NCBI GenBank assembly: GCA_009692845.1 | Contig: SHYK01000002.1 | Span: 248,001-312,000, forward strand | Reading direction: 5' to 3' | Source: Chloroflexota bacterium | GTDB taxonomy: Bacteria; Chloroflexota; UBA6077; SHYK01 | Length of the DNA: 64,000 nucleotides | Shown: piece after piece, positions 46,855 through 54,793 of the stretch | Position numbering within the stretch: position 1 is the stretch's first letter | How the letters are laid out: every line of letters starts with the position of its first letter | Position numbers and translations under genes: made by a program | The notes under the pieces: generated by a model | Told to the model about the DNA's origin: nothing | What the model saw: the letters and a program-made list of their open reading frames with translations, nothing else | The model's database searches: none

Positions 46855-47986
46855 CCATGGTTCCGTCCGCGGTGGCGCGCCAGGAGAAGGGGGCCGCTTG
46901 CTTTAACCCCGCCGAAACGAGTCGATCTCGAAGCGCGCCATCTTCGAGAACCTGCTGCATTGCATCCGCGATCGCCGTGCGATCGGTGGGGTCAATCAGC
47001 ATGGCGGCGTCCCCGACGACTTCGGGAAGCGATGATCGGTCTGAGGTGACCACAGGAGTACCGCAGGCGAGCGCCTCGAGGACTGGAAGGCCGAAGCCTT
47101 CGTACTGGCTCGGATAGACGAATAAGCAGGCCGCATTATACCAGAGGGGTTTTTCGGCCTCAGGCACGAATCCGACGAAACGCACGTCGGTTTCGCTGAG
47201 ACCGGCCTCGGCAACGTGATCAAGAATGGGGGTGCCGAGGGGGCCCACCGACCCGGCCAGAACCAACGGCCAACGGGTCACGCCGCGTCGCCTGAGCTCG
47301 GCATAGGCATCGATCAGTCTCACCAGGTTCTTGCGGGGCTCGATCGTTCCCAGATAGAGAATGAAGGGTGACTTCAGCCCTTGGGCTTGCCGGAAGGACT
47401 CGAGCTGATCTTCCGAGTCAAGCGGATGGAAACGGGCTTCGACGCCGTTATAGACGCAAGTGACCCGGGCGGCGGGCACCCCGAGCAGGCGAATGACATC
47501 CCGGCGAGTTGATTCCGATACCGTGACGACCCGGGTGGCCCGGCGGGCGGCGAGCAGTACCATCAGGCGCAGATAGACCTGACTGCGGCGCCGGAAGGTG
47601 CTCGGATCGACCATGAATGCCAGGTCATGAATGGTGACGACACTGGGACCTGGCCAGGCCAGGGGCAGCACGTGGGCGGGCCCGTGAGCCAGGCCGATGT
47701 GGTCCCGATGGAGGGAGACCGGCCAGGTACTCTGTTCCCAGAGCATGCGGATCGCTGGACGGCTGGTTGGCCAGCTCGAAGGGACGGGGATGAAGTTCGG
47801 GGTGTGGCTGAGCTCAGAAGGGGCCTCCGAAGCGGCGAGATAAGCCCAGATCTCCTCAGGAGGGGCCATTTCGCGTAGCTCGGTGAGGAGGCCAATGAGG
47901 TAACGGCTGAGTCCGGCGGCCCGGAATGTGGCTCTCTGGGAGAGGAGATGCGCATTGATTCCGATCCGCACCGATGGGCTCGACAT
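46823..47986 (-). CDS. Glycosyltransferase family 4
   Basis: About 387 aa from ATG 47986 (MSSPSVRIGINAHLL). A longer frame reaching 48130 would run through the divergent promoter region. GT-B fold with FILYLGTIEPRKNLVRLIDA, VRFVGFVPEAEKPLWYNAA and the EX7E-type site YPSQYEGFGLPVLEALACGT, close to WbaZ/mannosyltransferase-like enzymes. First gene of the minus-strand polysaccharide operon, divergent from the NYN-LOTUS gene. Confidence 0.9.
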   Translation of the reverse strand: MSSPSVRIGINAHLLSQRATFRAAGLSRYLIGLLTELREMAPPEEIWAYLAASEAPSELSHTPNFIPVPSSWPTSRPAIRMLWEQSTWPVSLHRDHIGLAHGPAHVLPLAWPGPSVVTIHDLAFMVDPSTFRRRSQVYLRLMVLLAARRATRVVTVSESTRRDVIRLLGVPAARVTCVYNGVEARFHPLDSEDQLESFRQAQGLKSPFILYLGTIEPRKNLVRLIDAYAELRRRGVTRWPLVLAGSVGPLGTPILDHVAEAGLSETDVRFVGFVPEAEKPLWYNAACLFVYPSQYEGFGLPVLEALACGTPVVTSDRSSLPEVVGDAAMLIDPTDRTAIADAMQQVLEDGALRDRLVSAGLKQAAPFSWRATADGTMDVYRAALAGA

Positions 47987-48064
47987 GGGTCGAGTCTTGC
48001 ACAGCCGACGGTTGCGAACAAGGGAGCTCGTCGGACTGGCATTCCGACCGCTCGGCCGCTTTCG

Positions 48065-48070
48065 TACAAT
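48065..48070 (+). promoter_or_regulatory. Putative -10 of the NYN-LOTUS gene
   Basis: TACAAT at 48065-48070, with TTCCGA (48042-48047) 17 bp upstream as a weak -35. It lies 45 bp before the TTG start of the downstream gene. Confidence 0.4.
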
Positions 48071-48114
48071 TAGCCAGAGAGACCTCTGATCAAGGGTTCG
48101 CTGAAGGAAAGATA

Positions 48115-49299
48115 TTGGAAGGTTTGACAAATCCTGCTCCGACCGGTGACGTGGCGATGTTCATCGATTGGGAGAACGTCAAGTACGGTCTGCTGAATCG
48201 GGACAATCGCCTCCCCAATGCCCAGGCGCTTAAGGAAGCGGCGGGACGGTTCGGGCGGGTCGTCACCGCCAAGGCCTATGCCAATTGGCAGGAGGGCCAC
48301 AATCTGCGCGATCCGAACGATCTCTACTCGGTCGGAATCGAGCCGATCTACGTGCCGACGCTGTTTATCGGGACCGGCGACGCTTCAACCGCCGGCCAGT
48401 TGCGCCGAAAAAATTCGGTCGATATCAAGCTAGCAGTCGACGCGGTTGAGCTTGCTCTCAGCAATCATGCCATCGAAACCTTTGTTTTTGTTACCGGCGA
48501 TGGGGATTTCATCCACCTGGTGAACACGCTCCGTACCCGAGGCAAGCGGGTGGTGATCATTGGTCTCTCGTGGAGCACGAGCTGGCAGCTCACCAGCAGT
48601 GCCGACAAGTTCATCGCCTATGACGTTGATGTGGACCCAGGCGCTCCGGCCAAGGCAGCGGCCGCCCAGACGGCCGCCGCCGCTTCGATTGACGATGCGC
48701 TCTCGGCGCTGGTCGAGGTCGTGCGCTACGTGCGGGAAAAGCGACGGCCGAATGTGTTCGCCCAGGTGAAGCTCCTATTGACAACCAAGCTTGGCAGCTT
48801 CGACGAACAAACCTACGGTTTCTCCAAGTTCAAGGACTTCATGCGCGAGGCCGAGCGACGGGGCCTGGTGAAAACCGAAACGGTCGGTCTCACCGACCGC
48901 GTCTATCTCCCTGAGGAAGAGGTGGAGCGCGGACTGGCTCCGGAAACGGCTCATGAAGAAGTCGAGGTGACCGACTCCAGCGGGCCCGAAGAAGAAAATA
49001 TCTACGCGCTGCTTCGGCTAGTCGGACTCCTCGAGCAAAGCAGCCCCTTCGTCTCCTTCAACTACATCGTGAATCGGGCGCTTGAGGCCCGGATAGTGCC
49101 CGGCGCGGCATCCGAAGTCTCCCAGCTCCTCGACCGCGCGATTCGGGAAGAGATGCTGGTCACGGACTCCCGGACGATCCTGGATCGGGTCACCGGCGAA
49201 TATCGTGACATCAACATCTTCCGGTTGAACCGCCGCCATCCGCTGGTGGAGAAGTCAGTGGATATGGAGCCGGTGGCAGTGATCTCCCCAGACCGCTAG
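48115..49299 (+). CDS. NYN-domain protein with LOTUS/OST-HTH-like RNA-binding region
   Basis: About 394 aa from TTG 48115, preceded by AAGGA at 6-nt spacing. An NYN/PIN-like nuclease domain carries the acidic residues AMFIDWENVKYGL, NSVDIKLAVDAVELAL and FVFVTGDGDFIHLV. After an Ala-rich linker comes a LOTUS-like winged helix (FAQVKLLLTTKLGSF, GFSKFKDFMREAERRGLV), then a third helical region of unknown type. NYN-LOTUS proteins are presumed to cleave or bind RNA, and the metal ligands look intact. No partner gene is evident. It is divergent from the polysaccharide operon. Confidence 0.85.
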   Translation: MEGLTNPAPTGDVAMFIDWENVKYGLLNRDNRLPNAQALKEAAGRFGRVVTAKAYANWQEGHNLRDPNDLYSVGIEPIYVPTLFIGTGDASTAGQLRRKNSVDIKLAVDAVELALSNHAIETFVFVTGDGDFIHLVNTLRTRGKRVVIIGLSWSTSWQLTSSADKFIAYDVDVDPGAPAKAAAAQTAAAASIDDALSALVEVVRYVREKRRPNVFAQVKLLLTTKLGSFDEQTYGFSKFKDFMREAERRGLVKTETVGLTDRVYLPEEEVERGLAPETAHEEVEVTDSSGPEEENIYALLRLVGLLEQSSPFVSFNYIVNRALEARIVPGAASEVSQLLDRAIREEMLVTDSRTILDRVTGEYRDINIFRLNRRHPLVEKSVDMEPVAVISPDR

Positions 49300-49369
49300 C
49301 GCCAAAGCGGAGCGGTTCCCTTTCCTAACTGACCCGGGCTTGCGCCTTCCGCGTGGCGCAACGCTCCGG

Positions 49370-49375
49370 TACTAT
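49370..49375 (+). promoter_or_regulatory. Putative -10 of the GNAT gene (leaderless)
   Basis: TACTAT at 49370-49375 ends 7 nt before ATG 49383. Transcription would then begin at the start codon. TTCCGC at 49347-49352 is a weak -35 at 17-bp spacing. Confidence 0.4.
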
Positions 49376-49382
49376 CCACCCC

Positions 49383-49952
49383 ATGGCTGGTGAGCCCGTA
49401 ATCTCAATCCGGACTGCCGTCCCGTCCGACGCTAGCTCGATTGCGGCAATCTACGGACCCTACGTTGCTGGGACCACCGTTTCCTTCGAGGTAGAGTCAC
49501 CCACGGCGGAGGAGATGGCCGAGCGCATCCGGGGGACCACCGCGACGTATCCCTGGCTCGTGGCTGAGAACGAGAAACAAGTAGTGGGCTTTGTGTACGC
49601 CGGTCCCAATCGGGCGCGTGCCGCGTATCGCTGGAGTGTAGATGTGAGCGTGTATGTTCGGCCGGCGGCCCAGCGCCAGGGCATTGGGTGGCGGCTGTAC
49701 CAGGCTCTGTTCGAGATCTTACGGGAACAGGGGATAGTCAACGCCTACGCAGGGGTGACCCTACCGAATGCCGCCAGCGTTGGTCTCCACGAAGCGATGG
49801 GCTTCAAACCAGTCGGGGTCTTCCGCAACGTGGGCTACAAGCTGGGATCTTGGCACGACGTAGGCTGGTGGCAGTTGGAGCTGCAACCGCCGCTAGGATC
49901 GCCCGCCGAACCTATCCCATTTCCGCTCGTGACTTTGACGGGAGGTTTGTAG
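49383..49952 (+). CDS. GNAT N-acetyltransferase, phosphinothricin-acetyltransferase-like
   Basis: 189 aa from ATG 49383. ISIRTAVPSDASSIAAIYGP opens the fold. TTVSFEVESPTAEEMAERI, RWSVDVSVYVRPAAQRQGIG (acetyl-CoA pyrophosphate loop), ALFEILREQGIVNAYAGVTL and GLHEAMGFKPVGVFRNVGYK follow the MnaT/Pat subfamily closely. Such enzymes acetylate methionine analogues, phosphinothricin or other small amines; which one is not readable. No ribosome site, but a -10 box ends 7 nt upstream. The Nudix gene begins 2 nt after its stop. Confidence 0.88.
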   Translation: MAGEPVISIRTAVPSDASSIAAIYGPYVAGTTVSFEVESPTAEEMAERIRGTTATYPWLVAENEKQVVGFVYAGPNRARAAYRWSVDVSVYVRPAAQRQGIGWRLYQALFEILREQGIVNAYAGVTLPNAASVGLHEAMGFKPVGVFRNVGYKLGSWHDVGWWQLELQPPLGSPAEPIPFPLVTLTGGL

Positions 49953-49953
49953 C

Positions 49954-50448
49954 CTGGAAGGCAAGGTTCCTCGGCGGCGACCCTCGGCGCGGGTCCTCCT
50001 CTTGGATTCGAGTAGACGGATCCTGCTGTTTCGGACGGCAGATGCGCGAATCGACGCGCCGTCTTTGTGGTTGACGCCCGGGGGAGGCCTGGAATCCGAT
50101 GAGGACTATCATGCCGCCGCTCTCCGCGAATTGACCGAAGAAACAGGACTCGTGGGTGCCCTCCTGAGTCCGTGCGTCTGGATTCGGCGACACGTGTGGC
50201 GGTGGGGCGAGGAATGGATCGAGAGCGTCGAGCATTTCTTCGTTGTGCAAGCGCCGGATGGATTCGAGGTAAGCACCGGAGCGTTTACGGACGACGAGCG
50301 TGTAATCGTCAAAGAATATCGTTGGTGGGCACTCGAGGAGATCGTCTCAGCAGCCGACGAAGTGTTCGTCCCCCGGCGAATGGCCGAGCTGTTATTGCCG
50401 TTGGTGGGCGGCGATTTACCGAGGGACCCGATTGATCCGGGGATTTAA
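49954..50448 (+). CDS. Nudix hydrolase, CTG start
   Basis: 164 aa if started at CTG 49954, which has GGGAGG exactly 8 nt upstream. In-frame TGA codons lie just before, and the next NTG is TTG 50002, which would remove the first strand (RPSARVLLLDSSRRILLF). The Nudix box is perfect: GGLESDEDYHAAALRELTEE plus TGL (GX5EX7REUXEEXGU). Family enzymes hydrolyse nucleoside diphosphates linked to another moiety. The substrate is unknown. Likely co-transcribed with the GNAT gene. Confidence 0.88.
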   Translation: MEGKVPRRRPSARVLLLDSSRRILLFRTADARIDAPSLWLTPGGGLESDEDYHAAALRELTEETGLVGALLSPCVWIRRHVWRWGEEWIESVEHFFVVQAPDGFEVSTGAFTDDERVIVKEYRWWALEEIVSAADEVFVPRRMAELLLPLVGGDLPRDPIDPGI

Positions 50449-50537
50449 GAAAAGCACAACGCTTCCTGGTAGCGATCCGACATTACTTGGCGCGATGTCC
50501 ACTAACGTGACGGCAGGCGTCGGGGATCGACAGACGC

Positions 50538-50981
50538 TCAGGCTTCGCCGTCGAGAATGCCGCGGAGAGCCTCCAGGCCCAGGAGATAGGAGCGCCAGCC
50601 GAAGCCCGTGACGACACCTCGAGAAACCTCGGCGGTCACCGAATGGCGGCGGAATTCCTCACGGGCGTGGATGTTAGATAGGTGGACCTCGACGATGGGG
50701 ATGGTCAGGGCAGCGAGAGCGTCCCGAATGGCAAGACTGTAATGGGTGAGCGCGCCGGGATTAATGATCAGGCCGTGGCTGTCGGAGCCGTGCTCTTCGA
50801 GCAAGTCGATCAGGGTACCCTCCGAGTTCGACTGGAAGGCGGCCAGCTCCCAGCCCCAGGAACGGGCTAGCTGGTCCAGTGACTCGACGATGTCCTTGAG
50901 AGTCGTAGAGCCGTAGATTTCCGGCTGGCGGCGTCCGAGCGTGCCCAGATTCGGGCCATTGAGCACCAGGATGTGCGTCAA
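50538..50981 (-). CDS. aroQ: 3-dehydroquinate dehydratase, type II
   Basis: Third shikimate-pathway step. 147 aa. ILVLNGPNLGTLGRRQPEIYG with the catalytic Tyr, FQSNSEGTLIDLLEE, IINPGALTHYS, and EVHLSNIHAREEFR with the catalytic His. Dodecameric family, normal length. Start overlaps the aroKB stop by 4 nt; it is the last gene of the aro unit. Confidence 0.95.
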   Translation of the reverse strand: MTHILVLNGPNLGTLGRRQPEIYGSTTLKDIVESLDQLARSWGWELAAFQSNSEGTLIDLLEEHGSDSHGLIINPGALTHYSLAIRDALAALTIPIVEVHLSNIHAREEFRRHSVTAEVSRGVVTGFGWRSYLLGLEALRGILDGEA

Positions 50982-52648
50982 GAGGGCTCCTCCTTCAACT
51001 GGTTTGCTGGTTCAAGCAAGCGGGGCGCTTCCTGAATGAGGTCGATGGCACGGTTGACCAGCTCTTCGGTCACCTGGACGCCCGACCGCGCCTTCCCCAG
51101 GCCAGCGGGAAGAATCCAAGTCAGCTTGCCATTCTCGCGCTTCTTGTCTAACGCCAGCGCCTCTACCAAACGGTTCCGGTCGACACGGCCGCAGCTGAGC
51201 GGAAGGTTGAGCCGTCGGAGGAGCGCATCCTGTCGGTCGACGGCATCGAGGGGGTGGAGCCCCAGCCAGGCGGCCAGCCGACCGGCCGCGGTCATCCCGA
51301 CGGCAATCGCTTCGCCGTGGAGAAAGGTCCCGTAATCCGTGGCGGCCTCCAGCGCATGACCCAGGGTGTGGCCATAGTTCAAAAGTGCCCGAATCCCCAG
51401 GATATCGCGCTCATCCTGTTCGACCAGGTGTGCCTTCAGCTCGATGGCCCGCCGGATGACGGGCGCAAGGGCGGCTGGCTGAAGTGCGGAGAGTGCCTCC
51501 GCCGACGATTCGATTTGCTCAAACAACTCCCGGTCCTGGACCACCGCGATCTTCACGATCTCGGCCAGGCCGGCCGCTATCTCGCGAGGCGGAAGCGTCT
51601 GCAGGATGTCCAGATCGGCCACCACGAGGTTGGGTTGATAGAAGGCGCCGATGAGGTTCTTGCCCCGTGGATGGTCGACCCCGGTCTTCCCGCCCACGCT
51701 GGAATCGACCTGGGATAGCACGGTGGTCGGCACCTGGACGAAACCGACGCCCCGTAAGAGGGTCGCCGCGAGGAAACCGACCAGGTCCCCGACGACGCCG
51801 CCGCCGATGGCAATGAGCGTATCGGACCGCTCGGGGCGCTCCGATAGAAGCGCATCGAGAAGCCCGCAGGCGTGCTCCAGGGTTTTTTGCTCCTCGCCAG
51901 CCGGTATCGCCCTCCAGGTATGAGCCCGATTCGCGAGGGCGGCCCGGAGCCGCTGGCCGTGGAGCCCATCAACCTGCTCGTCCACGATGACGTGGAGGCG
52001 ACCTCCAAGTCCATGCCGAGCCAGGAGGTCGCTCAGGCGGTCGATCAAACCGGCCCCAACGTAGATCGGATATGAATGGGCCTGGGTGTGCACCCAAATC
52101 GGGCCGGCCAAGGACGCCGCGGATTGGCCGGGCAAGCTTCCGTCGGTGGCGAGGGACCGCACGATAGCATCGACGACCTCAGCGGGGGTTTTGTTGCCGG
52201 TGTCGACGCGAGGGCCGCAATCAGCATAAGCCGATTGGCGCTCGGCGCGGAGCCGTTCGAGATTGTCGAGTGGATCCCCGGGCAGGAGGGGGCGGGCCAC
52301 GCCCTGTTTGTCGAGCCTTTCGGCCAACTGTGGAGACGCGGCGTCGAGCCACACCACCGAGCCCGACCTGCGCATGACCGCGCGCGATTGAGGATCGGTG
52401 GGGGCGCCACCGCCCGTCGCAACGACCGCCGTTTCACGGCCGGCAATCTCCGCAATCAACTCGCTTTCGAGTTGGCGGAAGGCTGGCTCGCCTTGTTCGG
52501 CGAAGATGGTTTCGATCGAGCGTCCGGCTCGGCGCTCGATTTCCGTGTCGAGGTCGATGAACGGCAACTGGAGGCGTCGGCTCAGTAAGCGACCCGCCGT
52601 GCTCTTGCCCGAGCCGCTCAGGCCGACCAGAAAGATAAGCCCAGTCAT
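50978..52648 (-). CDS. Bifunctional shikimate kinase / 3-dehydroquinate synthase (AroK-AroB fusion)
   Basis: 556 aa. Residues 1 to about 165 are shikimate kinase: Walker A GLSGSGKS, FIDLDTEIERRAG, ATGGGAPT, and the lid Arg near RPLLPGDP. Residues about 185-556 are dehydroquinate synthase: IAIGGGVVGDLVGFLAATLL, PTTVLSQVDSSVGGKTGVDH, KNLIGAFYQPNLVVAD, and zinc ligands in AEIVKIAVVQD, NYGHTLGHALEA and FLHGEAIAVGM. The two steps are not consecutive in the pathway (synthase is step 2, kinase step 5). Both active sites appear intact. Confidence 0.94.
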   Translation of the reverse strand: MTGLIFLVGLSGSGKSTAGRLLSRRLQLPFIDLDTEIERRAGRSIETIFAEQGEPAFRQLESELIAEIAGRETAVVATGGGAPTDPQSRAVMRRSGSVVWLDAASPQLAERLDKQGVARPLLPGDPLDNLERLRAERQSAYADCGPRVDTGNKTPAEVVDAIVRSLATDGSLPGQSAASLAGPIWVHTQAHSYPIYVGAGLIDRLSDLLARHGLGGRLHVIVDEQVDGLHGQRLRAALANRAHTWRAIPAGEEQKTLEHACGLLDALLSERPERSDTLIAIGGGVVGDLVGFLAATLLRGVGFVQVPTTVLSQVDSSVGGKTGVDHPRGKNLIGAFYQPNLVVADLDILQTLPPREIAAGLAEIVKIAVVQDRELFEQIESSAEALSALQPAALAPVIRRAIELKAHLVEQDERDILGIRALLNYGHTLGHALEAATDYGTFLHGEAIAVGMTAAGRLAAWLGLHPLDAVDRQDALLRRLNLPLSCGRVDRNRLVEALALDKKRENGKLTWILPAGLGKARSGVQVTEELVNRAIDLIQEAPRLLEPANQLKEEPS

Positions 52649-53553
52649 CGGCCGGCTCGATCACGAAGCGCGGTGTCTGCTGCTGCCCGCATCACGGGAA
52701 TCGGAGCACCGATGGCGGTCCAGCGCTCGAAAGCCGCGGCGGCTTGATGGACGAGCATCCCCAGCCCGCCGAGAACTTGAATGCCTCGGCCTCGGGCAGC
52801 GTGCATGAAGGCAGTCTCAGCCGGGTTGTAGATAAGATCGATAACCAGGGCGGACGAGTTGGCGGAGCCAGGATCCGCCGGCAGCTCATCCTGGCGCAAT
52901 CCAACTGAGGTCGCATTCACGATGATGTCGGCATCCCCCATCAAGGCCTGAAGGCGCGGATCGGCCAGGCTCAGCGATTCGGCAGCCGTCGCCGTAGTTA
53001 TGGTCGAAAGCTGGGTCAGGAGTCCGCGGGCGCGCTCTTCATGCCGATTAGCCACCCACAGAGTATGCGCCCCGTCCTGCAGGGCCACCAGCGCGACCGC
53101 CCGGGCGGCACCGCCGGCGCCCAGCAACAGCACCTTCTTGCCTGTAAGAGTGGTATGCGCCTCCTCGGCGAGCATCTGCCGAAAGCCGATCCCGTCAGTG
53201 TTGGTACCGGACAACCCGGGGCGGGCGGAGTCGGGCCGCATGGCAATCACCGTGTTTACGGCTCCCGCTAGCTCGGCGTCGCCTTCAATCCTATCCAGAT
53301 GCCGAATGATGGCCTCTTTGTGAGGCAGGGTGACGTTGAAGCCGAGGGTCTCTAAGCCGCGTGCCTGCTTAACCCATGCTTCGAGCTGATCGGGCGCCAC
53401 TTCCACAGCCCGGTAATGGCCATCGAAGCCGGTGGCCGCGAAAGCCGCGTTGTGGATCGCGGGCGACAGCGAATGGGCGATCGGAAACCCGATCACATAC
53501 GCTTGACGGATCCCCGGTTTGAACTCAGAATTGGGCGAATGGATCTGGGTCAG
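52645..53553 (-). CDS. aroE: Shikimate dehydrogenase, probable CTG start
   Basis: NADPH-dependent reduction of 3-dehydroshikimate. About 302 aa if started at CTG 53553, which overlaps the aroF stop as CTGA. GTG 53571 (22-nt overlap) is the alternative. AYVIGFPIAHSLSPAIHNAA binds shikimate, followed by GFNVTLPHKEAI with catalytic Lys, GAVNTV, NTDGIGF, NADP loop LLGAGGAARAVALVAL, and LGMLVHQAAAAFERW. Overlaps aroKB by 4 nt. Confidence 0.94.
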   Translation of the reverse strand: MTQIHSPNSEFKPGIRQAYVIGFPIAHSLSPAIHNAAFAATGFDGHYRAVEVAPDQLEAWVKQARGLETLGFNVTLPHKEAIIRHLDRIEGDAELAGAVNTVIAMRPDSARPGLSGTNTDGIGFRQMLAEEAHTTLTGKKVLLLGAGGAARAVALVALQDGAHTLWVANRHEERARGLLTQLSTITTATAAESLSLADPRLQALMGDADIIVNATSVGLRQDELPADPGSANSSALVIDLIYNPAETAFMHAARGRGIQVLGGLGMLVHQAAAAFERWTAIGAPIPVMRAAADTALRDRAGR

Positions 53554-54584
53554 ACCGCGACCGCTGCGCACAGGCGTCGCCCAACCGCCGCGACGATCGG
53601 CTCCAAACTCTTCATGAGATCCTCGAAATTGGCCGGGGTGAGCGCCTGAGGACCGTCCGACATCGCATGGTCGGGGTCTGGGTGCACTTCGACGATGATG
53701 CCGTCCGCGCCCACTGCGGCGGCGGCGAGGGCCAGGGGCTTCACCAGGTACCACTTGCCAGTGCCGTGGCTCGGATCGACGATGACCGGCAGATGGGTGA
53801 GCCGCTTGATCATGGGGACAATAGCGAGGTCCAGAGTGTTCCGGAGGGTGGTGTCGAAGGTGCGGATTCCCCGCTCACAGAGCATCAGCTGCATGTTGCC
53901 CTCGGCGAGGATGTATTCGGCTGCCATGAGCCATTCCTCGACCGTGGCCGACATACCGCGCTTCAGCATGACTGGCTTGCGGGTCTGACCCACCCGGCGC
54001 AGGAGCGGGAAGTTCTGCATATTGCGGGTGCCGATTTGGAAAACGTCGGTGTACTGGTCGACGATGTCGACCTCGTCGGTGTCCATCACCTCGGTGATAA
54101 CTGGAAGATGGGTGCGCTCCCGCGCCTCCCCGAGCAGCTCGAGCCCTTGCTGGCCCAACCCCTGAAAGCTGTATGGGGAAGTCCTCGGCTTGTAGGCTCC
54201 GCCCCGCAGCAATTGAGCGCCGTGCATGGCCACAGCGTCGGCCGTCGCCATCAACTGCTCCCGACTTTCCACTGCGCAGGGGCCCGCCATCACTACGAAG
54301 TCCTTGCTGCCGATCTGGGCCCCCCCCACCTCGATAACGGTGTCGTCGTGCTTGAATTCTCGGCTGGCGAGCTTGTAGGGCTTGGAGATCCGCGTAACCG
54401 ACTCAACCCCGGGCAGCATCTCGATGGTTTCTCCGTATTCGGGAGGAAAGCCGGACCCGAACACGCCAAGCACAACGCGCTGCACGCCCCGATTGATCTG
54501 GCTGTCGTAGCCATCCCGCCGGAGCCGATTCACGACGCTCTGAATTTCCTCTTCGCTCGCTGAAGCGCCCATCGCCACGATCAT
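53550..54584 (-). CDS. aroF: 3-deoxy-7-phosphoheptulonate (DAHP) synthase, type I-beta with N-terminal regulatory domain
   Basis: Entry enzyme of the shikimate pathway. ATG 54584 follows AGGAGG at 4-nt spacing (344 aa). Residues 1-70 form the ferredoxin-like regulatory domain of Thermotoga-type enzymes ([27 protein letters not shown]), which confers Tyr/Phe feedback. The barrel has [74 protein letters not shown] and [14 protein letters not shown]. First gene after a hairpin-containing leader. Confidence 0.95.
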   Translation of the reverse strand: MIVAMGASASEEEIQSVVNRLRRDGYDSQINRGVQRVVLGVFGSGFPPEYGETIEMLPGVESVTRISKPYKLASREFKHDDTVIEVGGAQIGSKDFVVMAGPCAVESREQLMATADAVAMHGAQLLRGGAYKPRTSPYSFQGLGQQGLELLGEARERTHLPVITEVMDTDEVDIVDQYTDVFQIGTRNMQNFPLLRRVGQTRKPVMLKRGMSATVEEWLMAAEYILAEGNMQLMLCERGIRTFDTTLRNTLDLAIVPMIKRLTHLPVIVDPSHGTGKWYLVKPLALAAAAVGADGIIVEVHPDPDHAMSDGPQALTPANFEDLMKSLEPIVAAVGRRLCAAVAV

Positions 54585-54633
54585 GGTTCCTCCTGGCCTT
54601 TTTTTGTTTCGGGTTGCTTTCTGGTGAGGCAAT

Positions 54634-54661
54634 AAAAAAAGCTCCGAATCATTCGGAGCTT
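54634..54661 (-). terminator. Terminator-like hairpin in the aroF leader (possible attenuator)
   Basis: On the minus strand AGCTCCGAAT-G-ATTCGGAGCT is followed by seven T. It lies 50 nt before the aroF ATG and 133 nt after the aroA stop. The 50 nt between hairpin and ATG contain no promoter-like box. If aroF is transcribed from further upstream, this hairpin must be passed, which is how an attenuator works. A TTGACG box on the minus strand lies near 54764-54759. Confidence 0.65.
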
Positions 54662-54793
54662 CCGCGGCACCTGAAGGTTTTCGAAGATCAGCGCTATCTG
54701 ACCGCCGGCACCCCCCTGCGCCACGGGCTAAAGTAGAAAGCGCACTGTCCAGACTGCGTCAAGTTCTTCCTCGCCTGTTTCGGGTGCCCTAGT

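Noticed and set aside
54640..54740. T-box riboswitch in the aroF leader
   Set aside because: A GGTGCCGCGG segment precedes the terminator and looks superficially similar, but the essential UGGN bulge sequence and a Stem I are not visible in the short leader.
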